Shown: piece by piece, positions 7,439 to 16,391 of the stretch
Position numbering within the stretch: the stretch's first letter is position 1
How the letters are laid out: each line of letters starts with the position of its first letter
Origin: a bacterium HR11
GTDB lineage: Bacteria; Acidobacteriota; HRBIN11
Direction of reading: 5' to 3'
Length of the DNA: 64,000 nucleotides
NCBI GenBank assembly: GCA_002898535.1
Contig: BEHN01000006.1
Location: 56,161 to 120,160 of the forward strand
Position numbers and translations under genes: made by a program
Notes under the pieces: model-generated
Told to the model about the DNA's origin: nothing
The model's database searches: none
What the model saw: the letters and a program-made list of their open reading frames with translations, nothing else

Positions 7439-9106
7439 TTGGCGAGCGTTCCGACCACGATGTCGCTGGCGCTCCGATGGCGGCCCCAGTCCTTTGACCA
7501 GGTCATCGGCCAGCGGCATGTCGTTCAGACGCTCAAGCACGCCGTCGAGAAGGGCCGGGTCGCCCAGTGTTACCTCTTCTCGGGTCCTCGGGGAGCCGGT
7601 AAGACGAGCCTGGCCCGCATCCTGGCCAAGTCGCTGAACTGCGAGCGGGGCCCGACGGTTCAGCCCTGCCAGACGTGCGTCGCCTGCGTCGAGATCGCCC
7701 AGGGCCGTTCGCCTGACGTCTTGGAGATCGACGGGGCCTCCAACCGGGGAATCAACGAGATCCGCAACCTCCAGGAGATCCTGCGCTACCGCCCTCTCCG
7801 CGGCCGTTACAAGGTCGTCATCATCGACGAAGTTCACATGCTGACGCAGGAGGCCTTCAACGCCCTCCTGAAGACCCTCGAGGAGCCGCCGCCCCACGTC
7901 GTCTTCGTCCTGGCGACGACGGAGTTCCGGAAGGTCCCCCTCACGATCGTCAGCCGCTGTCAGCAGATGGAGTTTCACCGTATCAACGAGGACGACATCT
8001 ACCGGCGGCTCATCTTCATCTGCGACACCGAGGGGATCGAGGCCGAGGCCGAGGCACTTCGGCTCCTCGCCCGGGCCGCCGACGGGTCGCTCCGGGACGC
8101 CATCAGCCTGCTGGACCAGGCCCGGACGTATGCCGACGGTCCCATCACGGCGACGGCCGTGGCCGAGATCCTGGGCCTCGCCGAGCCGGCCAAGGTCCTG
8201 CGTCTGGCCCGGTGGCTGGCCCTTGGCCAGACGGGTGAGGCCCTGACCTACTTCCACGAACTCATCCGGGAGGGCTACGACCTGAAGAACGTCATCGACG
8301 ACCTGTTGGCCTTCTTCCGGACCCTCCTGTGGGCCCGCTTTAAGACCGACGAGCCCGTCGCCGTCGCCCGGGACAAGGACACGCAGGCCTTGATCGACGA
8401 GCTCCTGCCGGTCCTCCGAGAGGAGGACGTCCTCCGCATCTGTCAGCAACTCCTGGAATGCGCCGAGCGTCTGCGGTACAGCGAGCTCCCTCTCCTGCAG
8501 GCCGAGATGACCCTGGCCCGCATCTGCCAGCTCCCCCGGCTTGTCGAGCTCGAAAAGCTCCTGGACGCCTGGGTCCAGGGCCGGCCCTGGCAGTGGAGCC
8601 CGGAAGCTCCGGCCGTGCCGATTCAGCCGCCGCCCGGAGAAGCCGAGCCGACCTCCCCCCCACCGACGTCGGCGACCCGCCCGCCGAGGGCCGGCCTGAC
8701 ACCCCTGGCGCCGTCGGCCCCGCCGCCGACGGGGGCCGCCCACACCGTGGACGACTTCATCGAGTGGCTCCGGTCCCAAAAGGAGTTCGCCCTGCTCTTT
8801 ACGCACGTCCAGGGCTGGCAGGTCGACGAGGCGGCCGGCTGTATCTACCTGACGATGCCCCTGGCCTGGAAGACGGTCGCCGAGACGACGCTGGCCGAGC
8901 GGATGACCGCCCTGCGGCAGGCCATGCACGACCGCCTCGGTCGGGTCTACCGCATCGAGTTCAAGCCGGCGGCCGGCGAAACGGCGACGGAAGCGCCGCC
9001 GTCCGACGCCCGGTCGGAAGCCCGCCAGGCCGTCGAATCGGACCCCGACGTCCAGCGCTACCTCCAGGTCCTGGGCGGCGAAATCGTAAAGGTCGAGGAC
9101 ACGTGA
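7439..9106 (+). CDS. dnaX: DNA polymerase III subunit gamma/tau
   Basis: Clamp-loader ATPase of the replicative polymerase. The 555 residues begin with RWRPQSFDQVIGQ, then Walker A GPRGAGKTS, a Cys4 zinc module (CERGPTVQPCQTCVAC), Walker B VVIIDEVHML, sensor motifs (VLATTEFRKVPLTIVSRCQ) and the collar domain. A Pro-rich linker (residues about 385-430) leads to a tau-like C-terminal domain ending VQRYLQVLGGEIVKVEDT. I chose the TTG at 7439 because AGGAG (7425-7429) sits 9 bases upstream; the ATG at 7460 has no comparable site. recR and ybaB, which commonly follow dnaX, are absent: repeat copy A4 follows instead. Confidence 0.95.
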   Translation: MASVPTTMSLALRWRPQSFDQVIGQRHVVQTLKHAVEKGRVAQCYLFSGPRGAGKTSLARILAKSLNCERGPTVQPCQTCVACVEIAQGRSPDVLEIDGASNRGINEIRNLQEILRYRPLRGRYKVVIIDEVHMLTQEAFNALLKTLEEPPPHVVFVLATTEFRKVPLTIVSRCQQMEFHRINEDDIYRRLIFICDTEGIEAEAEALRLLARAADGSLRDAISLLDQARTYADGPITATAVAEILGLAEPAKVLRLARWLALGQTGEALTYFHELIREGYDLKNVIDDLLAFFRTLLWARFKTDEPVAVARDKDTQALIDELLPVLREEDVLRICQQLLECAERLRYSELPLLQAEMTLARICQLPRLVELEKLLDAWVQGRPWQWSPEAPAVPIQPPPGEAEPTSPPPTSATRPPRAGLTPLAPSAPPPTGAAHTVDDFIEWLRSQKEFALLFTHVQGWQVDEAAGCIYLTMPLAWKTVAETTLAERMTALRQAMHDRLGRVYRIEFKPAAGETATEAPPSDARSEARQAVESDPDVQRYLQVLGGEIVKVEDT

Positions 9107-9120
9107 TATCCTACATTTCT

Positions 9121-9385
9121 TGACAGAGCCGTTCGGTTCGTGAAAATGGCGTCGGAACAACCTTTCCCATCCCCCGGGAAGCACGGTTTTTCAAGCATCC
9201 GGCCGATGGGCAGGTCGGCAGATAGGCAGATAGAAGCCGGGTGGGCAAGGATCGGCCCCAGGGCTTTTGGGACCATCTGCCCATCTGCCGAACTGCCTAT
9301 CTGCCAAAGCTTGAAAAACCGTCCTTCCCGAAGGGTCGAAGAAGCCGAATCCATGCGGGTTTTCACCAACCGAACGGCTTTGTCA
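9121..9385. repeat. TIR element copy A4 (blocks alpha-beta)
   Basis: Almost identical to A1 in layout. The outer ends are TGACAGAGCCG and CGGCTTTGTCA: the usual TA has become TG/CA at both ends, symmetrically. Its right end contains the TGA stop codon of the aminotransferase gene encoded on the minus strand (9383-9385). Confidence 0.87.
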
Positions 9386-10162
9386 AAACAGCCTCGGCCC
9401 GAGGCGGTCCCACAGGGTCCGGAGACGGCCTCTGTCGTCCCAGGTCCCGACGCCCGCGACGGACCCGACGGGCATGAGGAGACGCACGCTGTTGGTCGCC
9501 ATCACGAAGTCCGCTCGCTCGAGGTCGTCCCACTCGAGGGGGCGGACCCGGACCTGCCAGCCCAGGGCGGGCAAATGGGTCAGGAGGAACCGTCGGAGCG
9601 TACCCGCGAGGGCGCCCTCCGAGAGGGGCGGTGTCCACAAAGTCGTCCCCCGGGCGACCCAGAGGTTGGCCCGGCCGAGGGAGAAGGGCCGGCCCGCCCG
9701 GTTGACGAGCAGGGCATCGTCGAACCCGGCTTCGACGGCCCGCCGCCATGCCCAGTGAAACCACAGGTAGTCGCACGTCTTCCACGGCCATCGGACCCAT
9801 CCGGGGAAGGTCTGGACCTGGAGGCGGAGGGCCTGCCACGTCGGCGGCTCCGTCGGCAAAGGCTGGGCCTCGGCGACGAGCCGGACCCGCCGGGGCTGGG
9901 GGTCGCCGTACACGACGGCCTGAATGCGGAGTCGGTAGGGTCGGTCGGGGTCCATTCGACGGAGGCATCGCTGGAGGTAGCGGTCCAAGCGGTCGGGCCC
10001 GAGAGGGTAGCCCAAATGGCGGGCGGCGGCCGTCATGCGCTCCCGGTGATAGGGCCACAGGACGGGACGACGGCCGGGTCGGACCAGCAGGGTCTCGAAG
10101 AGGCCCTCCCCGTACCGCAGGGTCAGGTTCACGAGTGGGCCAGCGTCCATACGCGGCGCCAT
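9383..10162 (-). CDS. pabC: class IV aminotransferase, probable aminodeoxychorismate lyase
   Basis: 259 residues of the PLP-dependent fold IV family: LTLRYGEGLFETLL at the N terminus, then WPWKTCDYLW containing the candidate Schiff-base lysine, DDALLVNRAGRPFSLG, TPPLSEGALAGTLRR and FVMATNSVRLLMPV. PabC releases pyruvate from 4-amino-4-deoxychorismate to give p-aminobenzoate for folate. The neighbour upstream is pabB-like and the two frames overlap by about 34 bases, which supports pabC over a branched-chain aminotransferase. Met5 (10150) is an alternative start. The TGA stop lies inside the terminal repeat of copy A4. Confidence 0.78.
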   Translation of the reverse strand: MAPRMDAGPLVNLTLRYGEGLFETLLVRPGRRPVLWPYHRERMTAAARHLGYPLGPDRLDRYLQRCLRRMDPDRPYRLRIQAVVYGDPQPRRVRLVAEAQPLPTEPPTWQALRLQVQTFPGWVRWPWKTCDYLWFHWAWRRAVEAGFDDALLVNRAGRPFSLGRANLWVARGTTLWTPPLSEGALAGTLRRFLLTHLPALGWQVRVRPLEWDDLERADFVMATNSVRLLMPVGSVAGVGTWDDRGRLRTLWDRLGPRLF

Positions 10163-11355
10163 TCGGGGTCATCCCACAGAAAGCGGGTCTTCCAGAAGAC
10201 CTCGTCCCACTCCCGCTCGGGGTCCGAGTCGATGGTGATGCCGCCGCCGGTCCCGTACCAGCCCCGGTCGTCGCAGGTCACCAGCGTCCGGATGGCCACG
10301 TTGAAGACGGCCGACCGTCCCGGGAAGACGATCCCGATGGCCCCACAGTAGACGCCGCGTTCGGCCTTCTCCCGTTCGGCCAGGAGCTCCATCGCCCGAA
10401 TCTTGGGGGCGCCCGTGACCGAACCCGGCGGGAAAGTCGCCCGCAGGAGGTCCGTCAGGGTCACGTCGGCCCGGGCCTCGGCCGTCACGATGGAGATCAT
10501 CTGCCAGACGGTCGGATAGGGCTCGACCCGAAACAGCTCGGGGACGCGAACCGTGCCCGGGCGGGCGACCCGGCCGAGGTCGTTCCGCATGAGGTCGACG
10601 ATCATCAGGTTCTCGGCCCGGTCCTTGCGGGACGTCCGGAGTTCTTCGTAAAGCGCTTGGTCTTCCTCGGGCGTCCGACCCCGGGGGCGGGTCCCCTTCA
10701 TCGGCGCCGTCATCAAATGGGGATGGTCCCAACGGAGGAACAGCTCGGGCGACATCGAGAGGACGGCCCGACGGGCATCGACCTGCAGGTAGGCCCCGTA
10801 AGCCGTCGGCTGTTTCATCCGAAGACGTCCGTAAAGTTCATAGGGCGGCGCCGCCAGCTCCAGCTCGATGCCGACCGTGTAGTTGGCCTGATAGAACTCG
10901 CCGGCCCGGATCTGGGCCCGGATCCACTCGATGTCGGCGACGTAGGTCGCCCGGTCGACCGTACAGCGACGGAATCGGAGACGGCCCCCGGGGGTCGGCG
11001 GCGGGAAGGGAAGCGAGGCGACCTCCTGTCGGCGGCCGTCGGCGCGCCATTCCCAGAGGGCCTCGCCTTCGCGGACCCAGACCCGGTCGTAGACGCCCAT
11101 CCACATCGGCGGAAAGCCCAACGGGGGGTCATACGGGACCGGGAGGCGCTCCCAGTAACCCCGGAGGGTATACCCGAGGTAGCCGATGAGGAAGAATCGG
11201 CCGGCGTACCGTTTCAGGGCCGACGGGTCCGTCACCGTGTCCAGGGGGTCGACGGCCCAGAAGGACCGATGGGAACCCAGGTGGGGCTGGGCACCGTCCA
11301 GCCATACAAAGCCCACCGGCGGCGTCCATCGAGTCGGGGCCTGCGCCACGGCCAC
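10129..11355 (-). CDS. pabB: aminodeoxychorismate synthase component I
   Basis: Chorismate-binding enzyme that, with a PabA glutaminase, makes 4-amino-4-deoxychorismate. Signature motifs: GEFYQANYTVGIEL, AYLQVDARRAVLSMSPELFLR, PMKGTRPRGRTPEED, ENLMIVDLMRNDLGRVARPGTV, PPGSVTGAPKIRAME and GVYCGAIG. No glutaminase or PabC domain is fused. The 5' end is uncertain: the frame stays open to a TTG at 11418, but those codons are 7-nt tandem repeat (GATGCAA-type). I place the start at the GTG at 11355; anthranilate synthase is less likely because a PabC-like gene follows. Confidence 0.85.
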   Translation of the reverse strand: MAVAQAPTRWTPPVGFVWLDGAQPHLGSHRSFWAVDPLDTVTDPSALKRYAGRFFLIGYLGYTLRGYWERLPVPYDPPLGFPPMWMGVYDRVWVREGEALWEWRADGRRQEVASLPFPPPTPGGRLRFRRCTVDRATYVADIEWIRAQIRAGEFYQANYTVGIELELAAPPYELYGRLRMKQPTAYGAYLQVDARRAVLSMSPELFLRWDHPHLMTAPMKGTRPRGRTPEEDQALYEELRTSRKDRAENLMIVDLMRNDLGRVARPGTVRVPELFRVEPYPTVWQMISIVTAEARADVTLTDLLRATFPPGSVTGAPKIRAMELLAEREKAERGVYCGAIGIVFPGRSAVFNVAIRTLVTCDDRGWYGTGGGITIDSDPEREWDEVFWKTRFLWDDPEWRRVWTLAHS

Positions 11356-11377
11356 CCCCGTCGTGCGGGACCATCGA

Positions 11378-11421
11378 GATGCAGATGCAAGATACAAGAT
11401 ACAAGATGCGGGATGCAAGAC
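11378..11421. repeat. 7-nt tandem array (GATACAA/GATGCAA/GATGCGG)
   Basis: About six 7-nt units that differ from each other only by A/G changes at fixed positions. It lies at the extreme 5' end of the pabB frame. Similar arrays occur at 31746-31812, 38351-38388, 45537-45570 and 60013-60060. Confidence 0.8.
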
Positions 11422-11537
11422 ACCAGATCATGACCGTCCCGAGGAATCGACCCGACTGGTGACGGTCCACATGGGTCACGACGTCGCCCATCCCCGTCGT
11501 ATCAAAGTGACGGAGGGACGAGCCAGCGTGATTTATG

Positions 11538-11630
11538 GTTCATAGCCGCACTGGCTCATGTTGGCTCATAGCTCATGGGTCATGGCTCATAGTCCCATGA
11601 GCCATCAGCTATGAGCCATGAGCCCATGCG
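11538..11630. repeat. ATGAGCC-type array (family B)
   Basis: Palindrome-rich run of units such as GGCTCATA, GCTCATGG, CATGAGC and TATGAGCC. The left half reads GGCTCAT and the right half its complement ATGAGCC, so the whole can fold back. Related arrays lie at 17788-17848, 38868-38990 and 40757-40920. Confidence 0.8.
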
Positions 11631-11641
11631 GCGAAGAGTCG

Positions 11642-11752
11642 GGAAAGCTTCAGGGAGACGTGGGGACTTGGAACGCGACATGCCCCCCGTGCCTTCTACG
11701 TCGGCCTTCGAACGGCCTTCCCGAATTCCCGAACTGCCGGATTGCCCTGAAA
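11642..11752. repeat. family C module plus 8-nt CCCGAATT-type array
   Basis: Bases 11642-11716 closely match the reverse complement of 55398-55480: shared blocks include CTTCAGGGAGACGTGGGG and GCCTTCTACGTC. A short array of CCCGAATT, CCCGAACT and GCCGGATT units follows. Together with family B this fills the 500-bp gap between pabB and polA; I see no gene in it. Confidence 0.7.
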
Positions 11753-11855
11753 GTAATAAGCAGTCAAGGGGTGAGGCTGGGGGAATACCGGGGGGTGGGT
11801 GCGATGGAGGCGGCCGAGGGCGTCGGGTCCGAAGCCTAACACCCGACCCCCGCCC

Positions 11856-14594
11856 TTATTCCTTCGCCCAGTCCCGGCGGACGGTGACGCTAACGGCCAA
11901 GGGGACTCGCAGGGGGTAGACCGTCTCCATGAGGCTCCGGACCGTCTCGACGACGGCCGCCCGCTCGTCGTCGGGGACCTCGACGACGAGTTCGTCGTGA
12001 ACCTGAAGCAAGATGCGGCTTCGGCGGCCCTCCCGCCGGAAGGCCTCCCAGATCCGGACCATCGCCCGCTTCATCAGGTCGGCGGCCGTCCCCTGAATCG
12101 GCATGTTGACGGCCTGCCGTTCGGCGGCCTGGCGGACCTGGGGGTCCGGGCTGTTGAGTTCCGGGATGTAGCACCGGCGGCCGAAGAGGGTCTCGACGTA
12201 GCCCCGCCGGCGGCCCTCCTCGAGGGTCCGGTCCAGGAAGGCCCGGACGGCCGGATACCGCTCGAAGTAGCGTCGAATGAATTCCTGGGCCTCTTCCTGG
12301 GACATCCCTGTCTGCTGGGCCAGACCGTAAGCGCTCAGGCCGTACACGATCCCGTAGTTGACGACCTTCGCCAGGCGGCGCTCCCGCTCCGTGACCCGGT
12401 CCGGCGACAGGCCGAGGACCTCGGCGGCCGTCCGGGTGTGGACGTCCTCGCCCCGGCGGAAGGCCTCGACGAGGCCCTCGTCGCCGCTCATGTGGGCCAG
12501 GATGCGGAGTTCGATCTGGGAGTAATCGGCGATGAGTAGGGCCCATCCGTCCTCGGCGATGAAGCTCGACCGGATCGCCTTCCCCAGGTCGTCCCGGATG
12601 GGAATGTTCTGGAGGTTCGGGTCGCTACTGCTCAGGCGGCCCGTCGAGGTGACGGCCTGGTGGAACCGGGTATGGACCCGATGGGTCCGGGGGTCGGCCC
12701 AGGTCAGGAGGGCGTCCACGAAGGTCGATTTCAGCTTCGCCAGGTTCCGGTATGTCAGGATGAGGCGCGGGACCTCGTGGTGCTGGGCGAGCTCCTCCAG
12801 GACGTCGGCCCGGGTCGAGTAATGACGCGTCTTGGGCGTCCGACGGCCCGGCTGGAGGCCCAAGTGTTCAAATAAAACCTGGGCGAGCTGTTTCTGGGAG
12901 TTCAGGTTGAAGCGGAAGCCGACGATTTGGAAGATGCGCTCCTGGAACTCGTGGACCGTCTCGGAGATCTCGTGGGCCAAGCGGCGGAGCTTCGAGACGT
13001 CGACCTTAATGCCCCACCACTCCATGTCCGCCAAGACGGGGACGAGGGGGCGCTCGACCGTCTCGTAGACCGACCGGGGCCCGTCGTGGGCAGACTTGTC
13101 GAGTTCGTCCTGGAGGGCCCGGGTGACCTGAAGGGCGATGTCGGCCATCTCGCCGACGACGTCGGTGCGGGTCTCGGGCGTCACGGTCGGCCAATCGGCG
13201 GCGACCTGCCGGACGACGTCTGGGTCGATCATCCGGTACAGGAGCCATTCCTGGGCCAGGCGGTAGAGGTCGTGCCGACCGCCTGAGGGGTCCAGGACGT
13301 AGGACATCAGCATGGGGTCGTCCCACGGCGGGCCGACGTCCAAGTCCAGGCGGCGGAGGCCGATCATGAGGTCCTTCCAGCCGTGGGCGACCTTTCGGAC
13401 GTCGCCGGCCGTGAGGACGTCCGGCAGGCACCGTCGGAGACGGGTCCGGACGGCCGGGTCCGTCAGGTCGAGGACGACGGCCTCATGGGGCGTCCAGGCC
13501 ATCGCCAGGGCCCGCCACTCTCCACGGACCGGATGGGGTCCGTCCCAGAGATAGCCGAAGGCGACCCGGCCCTGGGCGCGAATGGCCTGAAGCCAGGCGG
13601 ACCACTCCCGGGCCAGCGTCTCGGCGTCCACGAGCCGGTAGCGGGGGCGGCGGTCGTGAATGTCTTGCAGGAAGTCCGTCATCAGGCTGAAGAACTCCAG
13701 TTCCCGCAAGAGGCCGACGACGGTCGTCATCTGGGGATTCTGCCGGCGAAGCTTTGACCAGTCCATCGTGATGGGGGCCGTATGCGCCAGCTCGACGAGC
13801 TGTTTGCTCAACTGGGCCATCGCGAGGCCCTGCTCGAGGCGGCTCCGGTAGCGGGCCGGCACGCGGTCGAGATTCTTGTAGAGAGCCTCCAGGGAGCCAA
13901 ACTGTTGAATCAGCTCCCGGGCGGACTTTTCGCCGATGCCCTTGACGCCGGGGACGTCGTCGATGGGGTCGCCGACGAGGGCCAGGTAGTCCGGGATCTG
14001 GTCGGGCCGCAGGCCGTATTCCTGCTGGACCGCCTCGGGCGTGTAGACCCTGTCCCGTTGGGGGTGGAAGACCTCGATGCGGTCGCTGACGAGTTGGAGC
14101 ATGTCCTTGTCGGACGTGACGACGGTGACCCGGAGACCCTCCTCGGCGGCCTGCCGGGCGAGGCTGGCGATGAGGTCGTCGGCCTCGAAGCCCTCCATCT
14201 CGAGGATGGGAATCCCGAGGGCCTCACAGATTTTCCGAATGTACGGCCACTGGACCTGCAGGTCCGGCGGCATCGGGGGCCGGCTCTTTTTGTAGTCCTG
14301 GAACAAGGCGTGCCGGAAGGTCGGTCCCGGGGCGTCCAGGACGACGGCGATGGCGTCGGGGGCGAACTCCTTGAGGACCTTGTTGATCATCTGGACGAAG
14401 CCGTAGACGGCGTGCGTCGGCAGGCCCGTCCGGGTCGTCAGCCGCGGGAGGGCATGGAACGCCCGGTAGACGAACCCACTGCCGTCGATGAGGACCAGGT
14501 GCCGAACGGGACCCGCCTCCGAGGACGGACGAGACGGACCCGACCCGCCGCCCTCGGGCGGCGGCGACGAAAACAGCGGCGGCTGACCCTTCAT
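11856..14594 (-). CDS. polA: DNA polymerase I
   Basis: 912 residues. The N-terminal 5' nuclease starts at HLVLIDGSGFVYRAFHALP and includes FEADDLIASLA and VTSDKDMLQLV. The C-terminal polymerase carries STGRLSSSDPNLQNIP, DYSQIELRILAHMSGD, AKVVNYGIVYGLS and QVHDELVVEVP. Between them is a degenerate 3'-5' exonuclease domain: the expected metal-binding D-x-E of Exo I is absent (VAFGYLWDG), while KVAHGWKDL and DDPMLMSYVLD remain recognisable. The protein therefore probably lacks proofreading, as in Taq polymerase. The ATG at 14594 is chosen because a longer open frame upstream only overlaps the MFS gene. Confidence 0.95.
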   Translation of the reverse strand: MKGQPPLFSSPPPEGGGSGPSRPSSEAGPVRHLVLIDGSGFVYRAFHALPRLTTRTGLPTHAVYGFVQMINKVLKEFAPDAIAVVLDAPGPTFRHALFQDYKKSRPPMPPDLQVQWPYIRKICEALGIPILEMEGFEADDLIASLARQAAEEGLRVTVVTSDKDMLQLVSDRIEVFHPQRDRVYTPEAVQQEYGLRPDQIPDYLALVGDPIDDVPGVKGIGEKSARELIQQFGSLEALYKNLDRVPARYRSRLEQGLAMAQLSKQLVELAHTAPITMDWSKLRRQNPQMTTVVGLLRELEFFSLMTDFLQDIHDRRPRYRLVDAETLAREWSAWLQAIRAQGRVAFGYLWDGPHPVRGEWRALAMAWTPHEAVVLDLTDPAVRTRLRRCLPDVLTAGDVRKVAHGWKDLMIGLRRLDLDVGPPWDDPMLMSYVLDPSGGRHDLYRLAQEWLLYRMIDPDVVRQVAADWPTVTPETRTDVVGEMADIALQVTRALQDELDKSAHDGPRSVYETVERPLVPVLADMEWWGIKVDVSKLRRLAHEISETVHEFQERIFQIVGFRFNLNSQKQLAQVLFEHLGLQPGRRTPKTRHYSTRADVLEELAQHHEVPRLILTYRNLAKLKSTFVDALLTWADPRTHRVHTRFHQAVTSTGRLSSSDPNLQNIPIRDDLGKAIRSSFIAEDGWALLIADYSQIELRILAHMSGDEGLVEAFRRGEDVHTRTAAEVLGLSPDRVTERERRLAKVVNYGIVYGLSAYGLAQQTGMSQEEAQEFIRRYFERYPAVRAFLDRTLEEGRRRGYVETLFGRRCYIPELNSPDPQVRQAAERQAVNMPIQGTAADLMKRAMVRIWEAFRREGRRSRILLQVHDELVVEVPDDERAAVVETVRSLMETVYPLRVPLAVSVTVRRDWAKE

Positions 14595-14641
14595 GATGGA
14601 CTCGGTGTTGGGGGATTGGGTGTCCCGGCATCGGGCGCCGG

Positions 14642-16024
14642 CTACTGCCCGGCCTTCCCCCGCGCCAGGGAGGCCCCGATCCCCAGGATACACAATCCCG
14701 TGAAGACGAGAAAGGCCGACCGCAGGGCCTCGATGAACCGGGCGGTGTGCCCGGGGTTCAACCGAGCCGTCCCCATGTACAGGGTCAGCAGGAAGGTCAC
14801 GATCCCCATGCTCAGGGCCTGCCCGACGAGGCGCATCGTCCCCAGCGTCCCGGAGGCCACCCCGTAGTAGCGGCGTTCGACGGACTGCATGACGGCGTTC
14901 GTATTGGGCGCCGAAAAGAGCCCAAAGCCGCACCCCAAAAGCCCGAGGCCCCCGACGACCAGGGCCATCGGCGTCGTCGGCCCCAGCCACGCCAGCAGGA
15001 AGAGGCCCGCCGCCGAGAGGCTCATCCCGACGGAAGCGACCACGCCGGGGGCGACTCGATCGGACAGCCGACCCGCCCACGGAGAGACGACGGCCTGCAG
15101 GACCGGCTGGACGACCAGCACGGCCCCGGCGTGCGCCGGCGTCAGGCCCTGGACCCCCTGAAGATACAGGCTCATCAGGAAGACGACGGCGAACGTGGCG
15201 CTGTAGTGGATCAGGGCCGCCAGGTTCGAAAACAGAAAGGCCCGGTTCGTCCCCAAGAGCCGCACGTCCAGGACGGGGCTGTCATGTCGAAGCTCCCAGA
15301 GACCAAAGGCGGCCAGGCCGCCGAGGCCCAGGCCCATGAGGCTGGCCCCTTCCAGTCCGGGAAGCCGGGCCAGGCCGTACAGAAAGCCCGTCAGCGAGCC
15401 CGTGTACAGGAGTGCGCCCAGGACGTCGAAGCGTTCCCCCCGGGCCCCAGCCCAGTCGCCCCGGAGCCGCCATCCGATCAGGGCCGCCGCCCCCAACCCG
15501 ATGGGCACGGGCGCCAGGAAGATCGACCGCCAGCCCCACGCCTGGGTCAGGAGGCCCCCGACGAGAGGTCCGACCGAAAGGCCCGTATAGACGGACGCCA
15601 CGTGGTAGCCCAGGACCCGACCCCGTTCGGGTCCGGCAAAGACGGACGTCAGGATGGCGATCCCCGTCGCAAAGATCAGGGCGCTCCCCAGGCCCTGCAC
15701 GGCCCGAAGCCCGATCAGCAGACTCCCCGACGGGGCGGCGACCGACGCTACTGAGGCCGCCGTGTGCACGAGGACGCCCCATAGAAACAGCCGCCGCCGA
15801 CCGTAGATGTCGGCCAGCCGACCGACCGGGACCAGCAGGGCCGCCGCCGAGAGCAAGAACGCCGTGGCGACCCAGCTCAGGGCGACGGCGCTCATGTGGA
15901 ACTCCCGCCCGATGGCCGGCAGGGCCACGTTGACCGACGAACCGATGAACGGCGTCAGGAAGGCGCTCATCACGACGGCCCACAGGACGGCCGTCCGATG
16001 ATCGACCCCGGCTTCCGTCCTCAT
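14642..16024 (-). CDS. MFS drug/solute exporter, DHA2-like (14 TM)
   Basis: 460 residues with about 14 hydrophobic segments. The N-terminal half shows AVVMSAFLTPFIGSSVNVALPAIGREF and the loop LADIYGRRRLF (motif A-like), then YHVASVYTGLSVGPLVGGLLTQAWGWRSIFL (antiporter motif C region). These are typical of DHA2-family proton antiporters. The substrate cannot be inferred. A GGAGGG site lies 5 bases before the ATG. polA begins 47 bp downstream on the same strand, so a joint transcript is plausible. Confidence 0.88.
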   Translation of the reverse strand: MRTEAGVDHRTAVLWAVVMSAFLTPFIGSSVNVALPAIGREFHMSAVALSWVATAFLLSAAALLVPVGRLADIYGRRRLFLWGVLVHTAASVASVAAPSGSLLIGLRAVQGLGSALIFATGIAILTSVFAGPERGRVLGYHVASVYTGLSVGPLVGGLLTQAWGWRSIFLAPVPIGLGAAALIGWRLRGDWAGARGERFDVLGALLYTGSLTGFLYGLARLPGLEGASLMGLGLGGLAAFGLWELRHDSPVLDVRLLGTNRAFLFSNLAALIHYSATFAVVFLMSLYLQGVQGLTPAHAGAVLVVQPVLQAVVSPWAGRLSDRVAPGVVASVGMSLSAAGLFLLAWLGPTTPMALVVGGLGLLGCGFGLFSAPNTNAVMQSVERRYYGVASGTLGTMRLVGQALSMGIVTFLLTLYMGTARLNPGHTARFIEALRSAFLVFTGLCILGIGASLARGKAGQ

Positions 16025-16106
16025 GACGACCCTCCGGGATGATGGACGCAGGATGCACGTCCCGGGTCCCAGGATCGGGCATTCGGCCCATGGGCCGGTC
16101 GGCAGA

Positions 16107-16132
16107 GAGCCCCGCTCGCACGAGCGGGGTCG
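16107..16132. repeat. GAGCCCCGCTCG hairpin (family H)
   Basis: CCCCGCTCG and CGAGCGGGG pair around a 2-base centre, flanked by GAG and TCG. The same hairpin occurs at 47434-47459 and, with one mismatch, at 60071-60094, always between genes. No T-run follows. Confidence 0.7.
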
Positions 16133-16213
16133 CTACTTTCACGGGACGGCGGGACGGGGTCCGATAAGGACAAATGCCTCGCCGTTCGCCGTATCCCAAG
16201 CGCCGCCATGCCC

Positions 16214-16247
16214 GCCGGGCCCCTGGCCGAATGACCAGGGGCCCGGC
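16214..16247. other. strong intergenic hairpin
   Basis: A 13-bp perfect G+C-rich stem (16214-16226 with 16235-16247) has the 8-base loop CCGAATGA. It lies between the divergent MFS and transaldolase genes, about 145 bp before the latter. It could be a leader structure of the carbon-fixation transcript; no U-tract makes it a poor intrinsic terminator. The rest of the 367-bp gap (16025-16391) holds only a weak GGCATTCGG/GGCCGGTC repeat fragment and no gene. Confidence 0.5.
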
Positions 16248-16391
16248 TCCCCCTTCCGGCGGGGGCCGTCCCGTCCCTTTGCCCGTGGTTTTCCCGATGG
16301 CGGGGCCTCAGCATAGGGGTGCCGACATCCAGGGCGTCCATCGTCGAGGGCGCCGAGGCCCTGGCGGTGGGCGGGCTCCACGGGAGGCGCT

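Noticed and set aside
14595..15080. N-terminal extension of polA into the MFS gene
   Set aside because: The extra residues are an out-of-phase reading of the MFS coding sequence and show no homology; polA similarity starts just after 14594.
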